NCBI GenBank assembly: GCA_016987375.1
Contig: PJRA01000274.1
Location: forward strand, 754,263-818,262
From: Brachionus koreanus
Taxonomy: Eukaryota > Rotifera > Eurotatoria > Ploima > Brachionidae
DNA length: 64,000 nt
Direction of reading: 5' to 3'
The stretch's first letter is position 1. Every line of letters begins with the position of its first letter. The notes under the pieces are model-generated. The model made no database searches. It was not told the DNA's origin and saw nothing but the letters and a program-made list of their open reading frames with translations. Both the position numbers and the translations under genes were made by a program. This document shows positions 9,564 through 22,000 of this stretch, piece after piece.

Positions 9564-12500
9564 ATGCGTTTTATTTTCTTTTTGATAATTTTATTAAAAA
9601 CTATTGATGACTCAACTCAGCAATCATTTTTGATAAATTCAATCAATTTTGGAAATTTCAATTGTTCAGAGAGTGAAGTTATTGACACAGTCGGTCTTAA
9701 GTGTCTCAAATGTCCCGTGAACAGTAGTCCACTAAAAGACCGTAATTATTTTTTTGAATATACCCTCTGTACACTATTTTTATAATAAAAATGTTTATCA
9801 AAGATAATATTGGCACCAAAAATGTCTTGATCAATTTTAAAATCAATTATTATATTTTTCCTTAAAAAATCAAAAAAAATCTAAAATTCAACACAATGCA
9901 AAGCCTAAATTTAATTTGTCTTGCACAAATAATTTATTTTTATTCATTAATTTTAATCTTGAAGCAATCAATAACCTCTTAGGTTTCTTTTTGAAATTTT
10001 CTTGTTAAGCTAAATAAATTACTTATAACTATATAGAAATAGATCATTAAAAATATAAGTTATTCAGAACTAGACAGTAAGATCTATTTTGTAGCTGAAA
10101 TACGATACTCCTTACATCTTTATGCATCAATTTATTTGAACTTCAATAAATTTTTTTCTTCCTTTTTTTCATTATTTTACTTAATTTAATTTAACTTTAT
10201 TATTATCATTTTTAAAAATTGTTCTGTAAACAGGACAGTGTTATACAAACGAATTCTTAGTTCTGTAACTGTGCAATTTAGTGCAAATTTTATCTATACT
10301 TTTTCTAATGATGTGCATTTTAGAGAAAAATGAAAAGTATTTGCAGAATTTACAAATTTGTAAACATTGTACTGTTTACAGAACCATTTTTGCACAACTA
10401 GAACAAAAAATTATATATTTTTTCCTTTTTGTACTAAAAATTCATATTGCCGAGTATGATATATAAAAAAAATCAATACAAAAAAGGAAAGAGAAGAAAA
10501 ATTACAATTGAATGCCTTTTTTACAATTGAGTAGTCGCTAAAATTATTATTTCAAATTAATGAACTTATACCATAGAAAAAGAGTTAGTTGAAAGATATA
10601 TTAAAGTAATAGACACAATTATATGTAAAAATCTATCTTTAGAAGATCATTTAATAAATAAAAATTAAAGTAGGCTATGCTTAATTCCATTTATAATTTG
10701 ATTTGGGAAACAATAGACTTAATTGAATCAACTAGACCACGATTTTCTTCGAGTTTTTTTCTCTTTATTTTTAAGTTGTTTACAAAAGGATGTATTTTTC
10801 TGATCAAACTTTTTATAATTCCCCTTAAGGAAAGTCAAGATATTTCTGCATACTGAGTTGTTTTTTACTAATATCTTATGTTTTGTGTGTAGTTGTTCAA
10901 CCATCTCTAAGTGTAAGGTTTCAAACAGAGGTTTAATTCTGGAAAATTTTTTGATTCCTAGTGCTCTTTTGGTTAATAAATTTTGTCTTATGTCTAGTTT
11001 TTTTAGTCTATTTTTACTAATATAGACCACATCTAGATGATATCGAAAAATTGATTGACAACAGAAAAAATCTGTAATTAAATATTTGCTATTCAAATAA
11101 TATAATTCTATGCACTAATTAAAATTTGATACGACTTTTTATATCAGTGACACTAATTTTGATGAACAAAGTATAAAAGCTTAAAAATTGGTTAGCTAGA
11201 AAATAAAGATTTTTTAATAATTTTTAAAGTTAAAAGTAACATTCATCCATATAAGTTTCCCATTTGAAGAGTCCAAAGTAGTGCTTTCATTTTCTTGAAT
11301 TAGAAAAATTATTTTTTAAATCACAAAACTTACAAAAACACTGTTTTTTCAATGCTTTTTTTTATTAAAATAAATTTGTTAAAAATATTTGGTGAGTAAC
11401 ATGTTAGCACACTATAATAATTAATAAAGATAATTTTCTTGGTTCATAACAATTTTGCCTTGAAATTTTTTGATGTTGGCTCAAACTTTTAAAATAAAAA
11501 CAAGTCTGCATGATAACAGAATTTAATTACACAGATTAGATTTTAATTAAACATATTACTGATTTAAATAAAGTTATTAAAAAATTAACTTTTTTTTTAC
11601 ATAGGCATTAATTGTCGATGTGATGAGAATTTTTATTTTGAGCAAAATTATGGTGGTGTCTCAATTAACTGTTCAGCATGTCCTTCAGGAAAAATTCAAA
11701 GCTTTGATGGATTTCGTTGTTTGAATTTTTCAGATTCAGATTGTTCAGGAAAAAGCCAAATTAAGCTAGACACTGATGAAACAGGCCTGCCTCTAGACAA
11801 ATTCAAATGCCTTTTATGCAATTCAACAACATCTAGACCATTGGACAAATCTTGCCAAAGTTGCAGACCATTTATTTTTTTTGAGGATAAAAATCAAAGC
11901 ATAAACTGCGATAATTTTGAATCAGGTGGTTTTATATTTGATCAAGATTTAAGTATTACAAATAACTTGAATCCCAATTTTCCCAATTCGGCCAAATCGT
12001 GGCTATTTGAGGAATTTTCACTAGCAGCATACCGAATGTGCAAAAATCCTGAGCGAAGAAACCATACAGCATGTCAATTTCTAGCCAATATGTGGACACT
12101 AAATTTGTATTCCATCGACGCATTGATGAATAGCCCTAATAATGATTTAAAAAATTTATTTTCCATCGAGAATCAAACAGCTCCTTGGTTAATATATCCA
12201 ATTGATTTGAATGAATATAAATACCAATATTCTTTGAATGGCATTGATTCGCAATTTTTGACTCTAAAACTGAATGGCAAATGTGTCAATAGTGAACTTG
12301 AGCTTGTTTCAGTTGAGCATGATTTATGGGGCGGATTCAGAAGAGCAGGTCCATTTAACATTGCTAATCTTCAACTGTGCAATTTTAAACAGATATTAAA
12401 AGAAGCAAATACAGCTCCTTTTATTTTGACAAACTTGATAAACAAATGCACTGTTAGCACTCGAAAATTGTTCGAACTATCTGACTCTACAGAGAGCATG

Positions 12501-14437
12501 TTTTTTGATCTTTATTTAAAATTCGGCAATGGTTCACAAGTGTTGCCTTTGCCTGTAAACATCAAACAACTAAATCAACCTTCCAGTTCTATTTACAGAC
12601 GATTTTTTATGTTCGAAACAATCAGTTCAAAATCAACTCAAAATTCAAAATCAGAGTACATTCGCTTTGCCAAATCAGTGAAGATAATTGTCAATCATTT
12701 GCAAAGATCTCAGGCTGAAATCTATCCGCCAATAATTGAAATCGAGTATGATGTGGCCAAACGAAGTGAAGAGCGTTTGGTTGATATCAGCTTTGAGATA
12801 AAATATCTAATGGATACACAGAGCTATGAAAAGTTATTTTTGATCATATTTGGAGTATTGGCAGGTTTTGCGTTTTTTTGGTCGATAATCAGAACATGGA
12901 ATTGGAATCAAAGAGCTGCCCGTGTTATTGTAGATGTAGTGTCAATTTTTAAATTTTTCATGTTCTTAATCGGCTCAATTCCGAATTGTATTTTACTAGT
13001 TTTGTCTGGTCTAAGCATTTTTTGGTTTATAATATTTAAAAGTCAAGCATCGGCAGCTTTGTTTGTGCCTGAGCCCGATCAAGAAAAAATATTTTTCACA
13101 TTTTTGATAATTGCTTTTGTTCTTAAATTTCTTGATGTAGTTTTTTTAATATTTTTACAAACATCTTTTGATACTTTTTTTGTCGACTGGGAAAAAGCAC
13201 ATACAGATGATAAACATGTTAAAGATGCTCTTCCACCAATAAATGGTTCAAATAACGATAATTTTATTCTAAAGCAGCAAATTGAAAAGCAAAGTTCTAT
13301 TTCTTGTTGGCGCTCAATTCTAATTGCCAACAAGTGGAGTAAATTTCAGTCATTGAGAAAAACAAGTAGATCGATTCAAATGGTTATGGTAATTTTTTTC
13401 CTAAAGGTGCTCAGTTTGGAATCTTATGCTCGAAAAGATTGTGAGTTTAGAACAGCTGATAACCAAGATTCAGCTCCATATAGCTTTGTTTTAAGAATGG
13501 GAATCGGATCGATTATCTACATTGGAGTTGAGCTATTCCAAATTTTGCTTTTCACACTGTTTTACTCTCGTTGTATCCGAGATGAGATTGGAAACTTTGT
13601 CGACTTTTGTTCGGTGTCCAATATTAGTATGATTGTGCTGACTCATTCTCGATTTGGCTACTATATTCATGGAAGATCGCCTAATGGAAATTCGGACACC
13701 AGTATGTTCAAACTGGGCCGAGGCTTGAATAAAGAAGAGAGTGATTTAACTTTTAAGCGCGGTCTTGAGATTAATTCAGATCATCAGATTTTTTCAGTCA
13801 TATTTCCCATCAGATTAATAAAAGAATACTCGAAATTAATGAAACCTTTACTGATTGTAAATTTAAAAAAATAAATTTTATCTTTTTATTTTTTTTAATT
13901 TTATTTTAGAATTCAAATAGATTAAACAGTACAATGGGCAGTTATGACAAAAAATTAATTGCTTACACCCAGTTGAATAATTTTTTCAAAGATTTTCTGA
14001 ATAATGTGAGTAGCGAAAAATTTTCAACTTGTTTAATTTAATTTTTGCTTCTTAGTCAATTCGCAAAATGAACTTTAGCGTTCTAAAGCGAACTTTTATT
14101 GAAAATGTATTAAATATTGAATTTAAAACAAGAGATTCAAATGGATATTTTTACAAAGGTGATTTATTTATATTCTAATAATTTTAGTTTATATATAAAA
14201 AATATTTATTTAGATGACATGAGCTGTTTCCTGGAAACAGTTTATTTTGGCAAAGAAACAACTTTGTTTATATTTGAGATTTTGCTTTTCTTGTTAGTCG
14301 ATGGCCTTTCACAAAATTTTGTACTAGCAGCATCGATTGTTTTTATTATATCCAAATTTCTATCTAAATTAAGATCAGATTTGGGTAAAAGAAATTTGGC
14401 AAAAAAAAGCTTTATTGACAGACGATTCATAAATTGA
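9564..14437 (+). CDS. TMEM67: Meckelin paralogue B (TMEM67/MKS3), 5 exons
   Basis: Second full-length meckelin. Exons 9564-9741, 11605-13856, 13910-14005, 14056-14158 and 14214-14437 join in frame to 950 residues; an in-frame TTG-led extension to 9546 is possible, but ATG 9564 gives the clean signal peptide MRFIFFLIILL. Landmarks are shared with copy A: cysteine-rich ectodomain (CRCDENFYF, CQSCRPF), CQFLANMWTLN, membrane half from about residue 470, DTFFVDWEKA, WRSILIANKWSKFQSLRK, DFCSVSNISM, YIHGRSPNGN, C-terminal KKSFIDRRFIN. Two structural differences from copy A: intron 1 has grown to 1863 bases and holds a MITE and a LINE scrap, and the last intron is absent. Both copies are intact, so they may have split roles in cilia; that is inference. 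Confidence 0.92.
10214..10391. mobile_element. MITE-like inverted-repeat element in meckelin B intron 1
   Basis: The left end reads AAAAATTGTTCTGTAAACAG. The reverse complement of the right end reads AAAAATGGTTCTGTAAACAG, and similarity continues into ACA-TGTT-TACAAA. Terminal inverted repeats of about 35 bases flank a centre of about 100 bases with no coding potential. No clear target-site duplication. Confidence 0.55.
10728..11096 (-). mobile_element. LINE polymerase C-terminal fragment in meckelin B intron 1
   Basis: An open stretch of about 120 codons on the minus strand reads HLDVVYISKNRLKKLD, then LLTKRALGIKKFSRIKPLFE. This pattern is typical of the region after the reverse-transcriptase core of LINEs. 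No start or partner domains are seen. It lies antisense inside an intron, so it is a relic rather than a gene. Confidence 0.5.
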
Positions 14438-15979
14438 AATAAAATTTTTAAAAAAAATGTAAAATAAATAAAATTAAATTAATTTTTATTAACTATTTAA
14501 TTTAGTATATGAAATAAGACATTAATTTAATTTCTCTAAGGAAAATGGTATGCCAAATAATATTTTTTATTTAAATCATTTTTACTATATTTTATATATC
14601 AAACGAAAGCTTTATCAAACGTTAATATGGAACAAAACTAGATATATGTCTTTTTATTTTATCAATTATCATTACTAAATTAATTGAGCCTCTGAGATGA
14701 CTAATGTAAAACCTTTCTTTTTATTTTTGAAATAATTTTGAAATATTGAATTGTTTATTTCATCAATTAAATAATTATTCAATACAAAATTCTCTCCTCT
14801 AAAAGATAAAAAAACTGAGAATATTTATCCCTAACAAATTTAGACTAAATTCAATTTTACTTAAAACACCAAAATTTTAAAACTTTACCAGCATTCCTGA
14901 TGGCTATAGTTTTCAAATATAGGATCAAAATTTACTTATTCCTTATTAATAAATAAAAAAAATATAGACAATTAAGTCTGTAGTTCTCTCTGGTCAAGCC
15001 ATTTTACGACAGTTTTTAATTTACCTATCTTTTTATTTTTTATTTTACTTTTTCTTATTATTTTTGTTAATTTAATTTTCTTCCTTACATTTTTTATTTT
15101 TCATTTTTGCTTCATTTTGTTTATTTTTATTTAAACTGAAGGACCTTAAGCTCGGTACAATCAGACTAAAAATAAAGAAATTAATTTTTTTTAAATTTAA
15201 AAAGTCTTCATAACCTATTTTTCTGTTTAATTCCTTTTCATTTTAAAACTTTTGGAAGTTGAAAAGTATTCTAAATAACTGGAAGAAGCAATTTTTAGGA
15301 AGTAAGAATTCAGATCGAACATAAAGCTTTTAAAGTCTTGTTTCAGATTTCAAATATAATCTTAAAAAAATAAAATTACTAAAATTAGATTAATAAAAGG
15401 GTATATTTTTTGTCAGCAGATAAATAATTTTTTTAGTAGATATTTTTTTTTAATAAAAATTAGATAAAATCAATAAGAAGTAGAAAAAAGTTTTTAATAG
15501 AAGATTTTTTTTCTTTTCTTTTTGTAATTATTTTTTTTTGCCTATGAGGCTCAAATTAATAAATAATAATAATAATTATTAGATTTTTTTGGTCTTCCAC
15601 GTTTCTCAGAAATTTGAATATTGTTTTCGAATTTGAAACCAAAACAAGTTGATTTTGATGAGAGACATTAACGATTGAATATTTTACGAACCGTACTTGA
15701 AACCTCTTGTTGAACTTTGTGTTGATTTAGATTGTCTAACTGCCTGTTAATCGAAAAAAATAGTTAAAAACTTCTGTTTGTTGTGGTTAATTAATGTCTT
15801 ATCAACTATCTTTTCTAATAGGGTCAGATTTTTTTAACTATCAAAGTGATTCATAATCACAAATTGCTCATTATTAATTAAATTAAAAGATCAAGGGGAT
15901 AATTTTATTTGTTAAAATTTTTTAAACTGTTTTTTTTTTTTGTTTTATAAAGAATTTATAGAAGATTTAAAGAAAAATT
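14438..15979. other. Intergenic AT-rich region
   Basis: About 1.5 kb of homopolymer-rich DNA with no supported gene or element. Confidence 0.5.
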
Positions 15980-16330
15980 CTAGTTAATAAAGTTAAGCTG
16001 GCTTTCAATTCTGTTTATTATCTTGATTCTTGTTGGAAAGACAGAGCACTGAGGGGATCTTGCACATTGATTTTGAGAATCATTAATTGCTTCCTGAATG
16101 GCGATTTTTTCTGAAAAAGCAATTCCTATTCCACTCTGCTCGTAACTGCTTGGATTACAACTAAATTGGGCTTGACATATCTTGGTACCATAAAAAACAC
16201 GTATTCTAGTTTTGGCCACACAGTTTTGATGATCTTCTGATTCATTTATCCTAATTGTCCAGCTTGAAATTGGTGAACAAGTTGAAGAGGCAATTAAGGC
16301 TAAAAGCAAAATTATACTTGAATATTTCAT
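15980..16330 (-). CDS. Small secreted cysteine-containing protein, function unknown
   Basis: An unbroken 116-codon frame. Residues 1-18 form a clear signal peptide (MKYSSIILLLALIASSTC). The mature part of about 98 residues has cysteines at about 37, 52, 58, 88 and 94, an NDS glycosylation sequon, and a central GIGIAFSEKIAIQEAI stretch. I do not recognise the family. The glycine/alanine segment followed by two cysteines loosely recalls small secreted domains of bacterial DUF4189 type, but this is weak. The higher GC and complexity relative to the flanks, and the signal peptide at the first Met, make it a plausible single-exon gene. It stands alone, about 2.7 kb before the HEATR1 3' end. Confidence 0.55.
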   Translation of the reverse strand: MKYSSIILLLALIASSTCSPISSWTIRINESEDHQNCVAKTRIRVFYGTKICQAQFSCNPSSYEQSGIGIAFSEKIAIQEAINDSQNQCARSPQCSVFPTRIKIINRIESQLNFIN

Positions 16331-16579
16331 TTTTACTTTTATTTTCTCTTTTCTGTTTATTTTATGTTTTAAATACTATTTTTACACTCTAGTTATTAAA
16401 ATTTTTTTAAATGTTTAAGTTTTTTTACCTTATCTTTTTTTTTTTTGACATTTCTATTATAAAATTGAAGTAGATGAATTCGAATTGAATAATTGAAGTG
16501 TTTTTTACACATTAAAAAAAAGCTTGCAACAATTTTAGAATACATCAACTTAAATATCTAGTTTTTTTCCAATTCAAAC

Positions 16580-16903
16580 TTATGAACTTAAGATAAGAAT
16601 TAATTCAAATTTTCGATTATTTTGGCTTAGAAAGCAAAATTTTGCTTTTTTAAAGTTATAGAAATTCAAAACTAAAGTGCTATCTGAATTTCTAATTTTT
16701 GAATTGAAATTCAAATAACAATAAGATTCAGCATCAACATCCATTTCATCATCATTTTCATCTGAATGATTTTTTTCTGGCAAAAAAGATTTGTTCATTA
16801 TTTTGTCTATTTTATTAAAAAAAAATAAAATGGTCTTTTTTGTGATTCCTGGGACTAAATATGATTCAAGTGAAAAAGAGTGTTTTTTTTTACTTTTTTT
16901 CAA
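16580..16903 (-). CDS. Doubtful 107-codon frame
   Basis: Lysine-rich start, an acidic patch (HSDENDDEMDVDAE) near the middle, then a Phe/Asn-rich end. Composition is close to that of the AT-rich background. No domain, signal peptide or splice evidence. It lies about 250 bases upstream of the secreted-protein gene on the same strand. It may be a chance frame. Confidence 0.15.
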   Translation of the reverse strand: MKKSKKKHSFSLESYLVPGITKKTILFFFNKIDKIMNKSFLPEKNHSDENDDEMDVDAESYCYLNFNSKIRNSDSTLVLNFYNFKKAKFCFLSQNNRKFELILILSS

Positions 16904-17329
16904 TAATTAAATTAAAATTAAAATTACCAGACCCCATTTATAAAATAAAAAAATATACCAAAATGGAGAACATTTTATGCTCTTTCAGAGTATATATGAT
17001 TTTTAAAAAATTTTGAAAATGATTCATTAAATTTCTAGGTCTGAAAGACTTACAAGATTCTAAAAGATTAGTTTTTTCTAGAAAATGAATAGAAAATGGA
17101 AAGAAAATTTTTCTACAAAAAATGAAATTTAGATTATTAAAGGACGTAGTTTACAAATTTCAAGTCAAAAATTAGAAATTCAGAAAGCACTTAATTTCTG
17201 AAACTTAAATTACAAAAAATTATTATACTCTCGTTGCTTAATTATTGTGTAATGTGATCTATCAATCTCAAGGATCCAAACTTTTCCATTGAGCTGAATT
17301 TTCTTTGGGTTATGAAAAAAGTCCCAGTC

Positions 17330-18060
17330 TTAGAAAAATTCTCTGGTGAAAACTGAAGAGTTTAAATTTTTTTTAAAGTATTCATTAATGACAACAGGAT
17401 CATTAGTTGAAAATTTAAAATTAAACAGCTTAAATAAACAAAGATAATAACAATTAGCTAGTCTTTGTATGTTAGACTTGTGAAAGTAAATAATTCGAGA
17501 AAAACAATAATCAAAATATGGAAAGATACAAGTTTTAAAAAATTTAACTTTTACCGAGAAAGATAATTAAAAAAGTTTTTTAATAGAAAAGAGTCTATAG
17601 TTAGTAAGCTTCCGAATTTCACTTACATGTTGACCAAACAATAGATTTGAATCCACAATGACTCCAAGTAGTTTAAATTTCGTTTAAATATAGCTCAAAG
17701 TGTATCATCCCTTAAGAATTCCACCAAATACGCAAAATTAGCTATTCATCTAAGCCTTGTACCTTCAACAAGACAAATTTAACGTCTTACTGGTGTTCCT
17801 GATAGACCTTTTTTCGACTGATGATGTAATAGTGCCAAAATTTCGAGGTATTATCAATGAGGCTAGTAAAATCTAAAATGTTAATATTTTCATTTAATTG
17901 TCAATCCTATTCAATTGAAAAATTTGTGTTTATAGGCTCGGAGATATGTGTTTTCTCTTCACTATGACTTTTAAGTAATTTATGTACTTTATGCCACATG
18001 GAACCATTTATTTTAGTGATTTTTATGTTATCTTTAATGAACCTTTAGTAGAAAATTAAT
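17330..18060 (-). mobile_element. LINE (jockey/CR1-like) remnant
   Basis: On the minus strand 17690-17340 translates as KLLGVIVDSNLLFGQHV, EIRKLTNYRLFSIKKLF, stop, then VKFFKTCIFPYFDYCFS and IQRLANCYYL. This is the post-catalytic part of a LINE reverse transcriptase with one in-frame TAA. Further upstream on the same strand (about 17800-17900), SLIDNTSKFWHYYIISRKK resembles the linker between endonuclease and polymerase. The catalytic core between them is missing, so it is an internally deleted relic. Confidence 0.6.
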
Positions 18061-19024
18061 AAGCTACCCTTGTTTTTATCTGGTTTTGTGTCCTAAACGA
18101 TTAGGAAACATGTGATTACATTAGATGTACGTTGTAAATTGGAAACTTTATATTAATTGAGCCCGATCCCTATCCTTGTTTTGATCCTATATTTATATAA
18201 GATTTAATCAATCAAATTAGCTTAATTTGATGGTTTGATTTGATATATTTTTTCTAAAACAAAATATTCAATATGTTTTTGATACATATTTTGTCTTAGC
18301 TTTTTTTAATTTAGATTATTTAACAGTTTATTCAATAATTTATCATAAAGTATACATAAAAGAATCTTTTGGTAAATGTACATTAGTGACAAAAGATAAT
18401 CATCTAGAAGAAAAAAATAGAAAAGATCTTCTGACTTCTGAAAATAAAGATCTAAAAAACTAATTAAATAAATTCACAAAAAATATTGAAAATTCCAATT
18501 GAATAATGTCTTTCTGGTAATTTAATTTTTTTAAAATCTATAAAAGCATTTTTTAAAACTAATTTTAATTCATACACTAATTATTTCATGATGAATTTAA
18601 AAAGTGTTAGTCGGCCTTTTGAGTCATGGATACTAGCCTTTTGATTAACCTTGAAGCTTATTTAATTTTTTTTCTATAAAAGTATTTTATTTAGGAGTCA
18701 TTTTTTTAGTGTCTAGAGAAGTTAATTTCAGTGCTTATTAAGATCAAATGACCAATGCCTTTTGTTCAAAAAATGAGAAAAAAAAAGGCAATATGAATAT
18801 TGAAAAAAAAAAACAAAAATTCTAAAATTAATTAAAATTGAATTGCAGAGTTGTTGCCGACTCTGATTTTGTGTGATACAAACTATGTATCAGTTGATAC
18901 AATTTGAAAAAATATTTTAAACTCAAACTAGAAAACTTTTGATTTTTGTTAAAAAAAATAAAAAAAATAAACAGAATTTTTTTTAATTTTATTTTCATAA
19001 ATCGAAAACAAAAACTAAAATCAT
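18061..19024. other. Downstream region of HEATR1
   Basis: AT-rich and with no supported gene. It probably includes the HEATR1 3' untranslated region (the gene is on the minus strand). Confidence 0.4.
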
Positions 19025-22000
19025 TTATGAAAAATGACTTTGTAACGATTCACCCAAAATGTCCTCAAGTTCTTTGATAACAAATTGAACTTTGTCTTCA
19101 ACTTCTTCAACTGGATCTTCCATAAGTTCGGCCAAAAACGGAACTGTTTCAGACAAAAACGAATTATAAACATCACCAACTTTCTTACAGAACATGTTCA
19201 ACACATCTAAGGCTGCTAAACGAACTTGCACTGAATTATGCTTTGTCTTTAGTAGCAATTGATAATTGAACTTTCTCAATAGACCTTCATCATTAACTAC
19301 ACAATAAGCCAAATTAGCTATACATGGGCCTAAATGCTTGTGGACATAAACCGAATACTCATCAAATTCAATTTCATTTTCAATTTGATCAATCACAGGC
19401 TCCATTAGCAAATTAAATCTTTCCCTATTCACATAACTACGCTGTGTATCATTCAAAAAAACATTGGCTAATGTATCCACAATGCTATAGAGTAAAACGT
19501 TTTCTTTTTCTTTTAATTTATCAAAAAATTTCTCTTCGACTTTGCTTGAATTAAGCTGATTGAGTAAATCGGTTGCGCTTTGAGTGAATTGCGGTGCAAA
19601 AATTACAAACAAATTCTTCAATTTGTCCGAAAGTCGCAATGTTATTCTATAGAATGTGATTAGTCTATCCTTTGGCGGATTGTTGCTAGTAGCCCATTCA
19701 TACACTTTGAAAAATATTGGCTTAAACAAATCCTCAGAAAGTTTGAAAGTAAGCTCAACAAAAGCACCAATTACGAACTCTTCGTATTTATTGAGCTCCT
19801 GGGTCAAAAATCCTTCCAATGATTGTCGTTTCTTGGACACTTTGGCTCCTTTATTTTGTTTTATTAACGCTGTTCTAAGCTCGAACAAAGTCATGAACAT
19901 GGAACGCAATAATCTTAAATTTGATATTAGGTCTTCATGATTGGAATTTTGAATTGCCATACGCGCTATCTGCATATAGTACTCTACATGTTTTATCTTC
20001 ATTTTGTGCTCGGTATCCTTTGATTCCATAAGATTAGCTGATTGCTCGGTCAATATGGGCGCCAAGAGACGCAGTGGCACTTGTTTGGTGATTGTTAGTC
20101 TCAATTGGGTCAATTTTAGTTCAATATTGGGCGGATTTGCCGAGTCATTTAGGCCAAGACGGACCAAATGAGACAATGAACAAGATAGATGGACCACTTT
20201 TTTTAGATAAGGACTGAGGAAATTTGACATATTCTGCACTATCTTGAGCACACATGTCACACAACTAAGTGCCAATAGTTCAAAATTTTTAAATTTATTT
20301 TCTAATTTTGGTTTTTTGCCGCAAATTTTCAAATTATAATCATCAAGAAGATCTTGATCGACGGTGGCTATTTTCGATTCGACAAAGTCAAGTATTGACA
20401 ATGTAAATGTCATTATTTGGTTTAAATATGGCAACGAATTTGACTTTAATTTCAGACATACTTCACCAATGCATAGCAAAACTGATGAGAGCAAATTTGA
20501 ATTGTAAATCAAATCGCCATTTATGTACAATTTCAAATCGATTAGATTTTCGCTCAAGAATTTAAGAACTTTGCCAAAAGCTAGTGGATTTTGATCGCCA
20601 ATTCTCTTGCACAAAAGTTTAATCGAAAAAAGAACTGTTTGATTGTTAATTTCAATGTCAACATGGCTGATGTCATCACTTTTTTTCAACTGAATTGAAG
20701 ATAGCAAGTCGTCAATCATTGTTATCATTAGTGTGGTCTCTTGGTCGTTGGGCTCGTTTTTACGCAGCTTATTATTAAGCAAACTCAACGATCTGCGTCT
20801 AATTTGCATCGATTCATGTTTAATTAAATTTTTAATAACTTGACAAAATTTTTTAGAATCAAGTAAATTAATGAGTCTTTCCAAGAGATCATAGCTTTTG
20901 TTCATCAGTGCCTTGTGAAATTTTTTCATGTCGCCGAGAAGAGGCTGAGACTTGGCTGCTTGTTCAAAACTTGCCAATACTTGGCTCAGTTTTAAAATTA
21001 ATAAAAGAATATTTTCCAGTAATTTTTCAAATAGGATCGAATGAGAGTCATCCTCGAATAGCTTGCTCTCATAGAAATCGGCCAATTTTGAGATCAGACT
21101 ATCTGAGATTAGCATATCGCTCACAAATGTTAGCAAATTGTATGCAAGATACTTCATTTGAAGAAGATTGTAGGTGTCCAATTGACAGGCCAAGTGCGAG
21201 TATATTTTTTTTCTCTCATCTTTTGTATTTGTTGCCAAATTGGTAGCCAAAGTGAACAAACTGGTCAAATATTTGGTCAAAAATGCCACCAAATGCACAC
21301 TAGACTGAATTAGCTGCATCGGTTCGAACTGAACATGCAGTGATATCATTGAATTGAGACAAATTTTGAGAGTGTCACGTAGTTTTTTTTCATTTTTTGA
21401 CATTTCCTCATCAGACAAACTTCTATTGGCGAGCAATTGCTGCTGTTTGCTTTGAAATTTTTCCAAATTTTGACTAAAATCCATCAAATCACTACTTTGT
21501 ACCAAATAGTGATCAATAGCTTGTATTATAGTGATCCAAAGATAGTCATTTAGGCCGATTATATTCATCAATTGATCGAATATAATGGCTTTTCGGTGTG
21601 CCGGTATGTGTGGCAGAGCAACTACGAAAGATTGTAGAATTTTGCAGACTAGACTTGATACATAGGGAAGCTGTTTTTCGTGTCTTTTGAGCACATTTAC
21701 AGTGGACACAAGTCTGTTTGCTCCGGTCAGGTTTTCCTGTGGTTGTTGCTGAGGTCCTGCTGAATTAACCGAGTCGACAATGGCAGGCAATATAGATTTT
21801 ATTATGAGACTAATAATTTGAAATGAGTATGAATCGTCTTTGCGCGCCAATTTATTTCCAACAAAGACAAACATTATTAGCACATGTTCAAGAACTTTTT
21901 CTGGAAATATTCCGGCTATTTCACTCAAAAGAATTAATATATGCTGTTGTACGTTTAGTCTGTCCTCAGTATCACGCTTTGTTTGCAATATTTGCATCAA

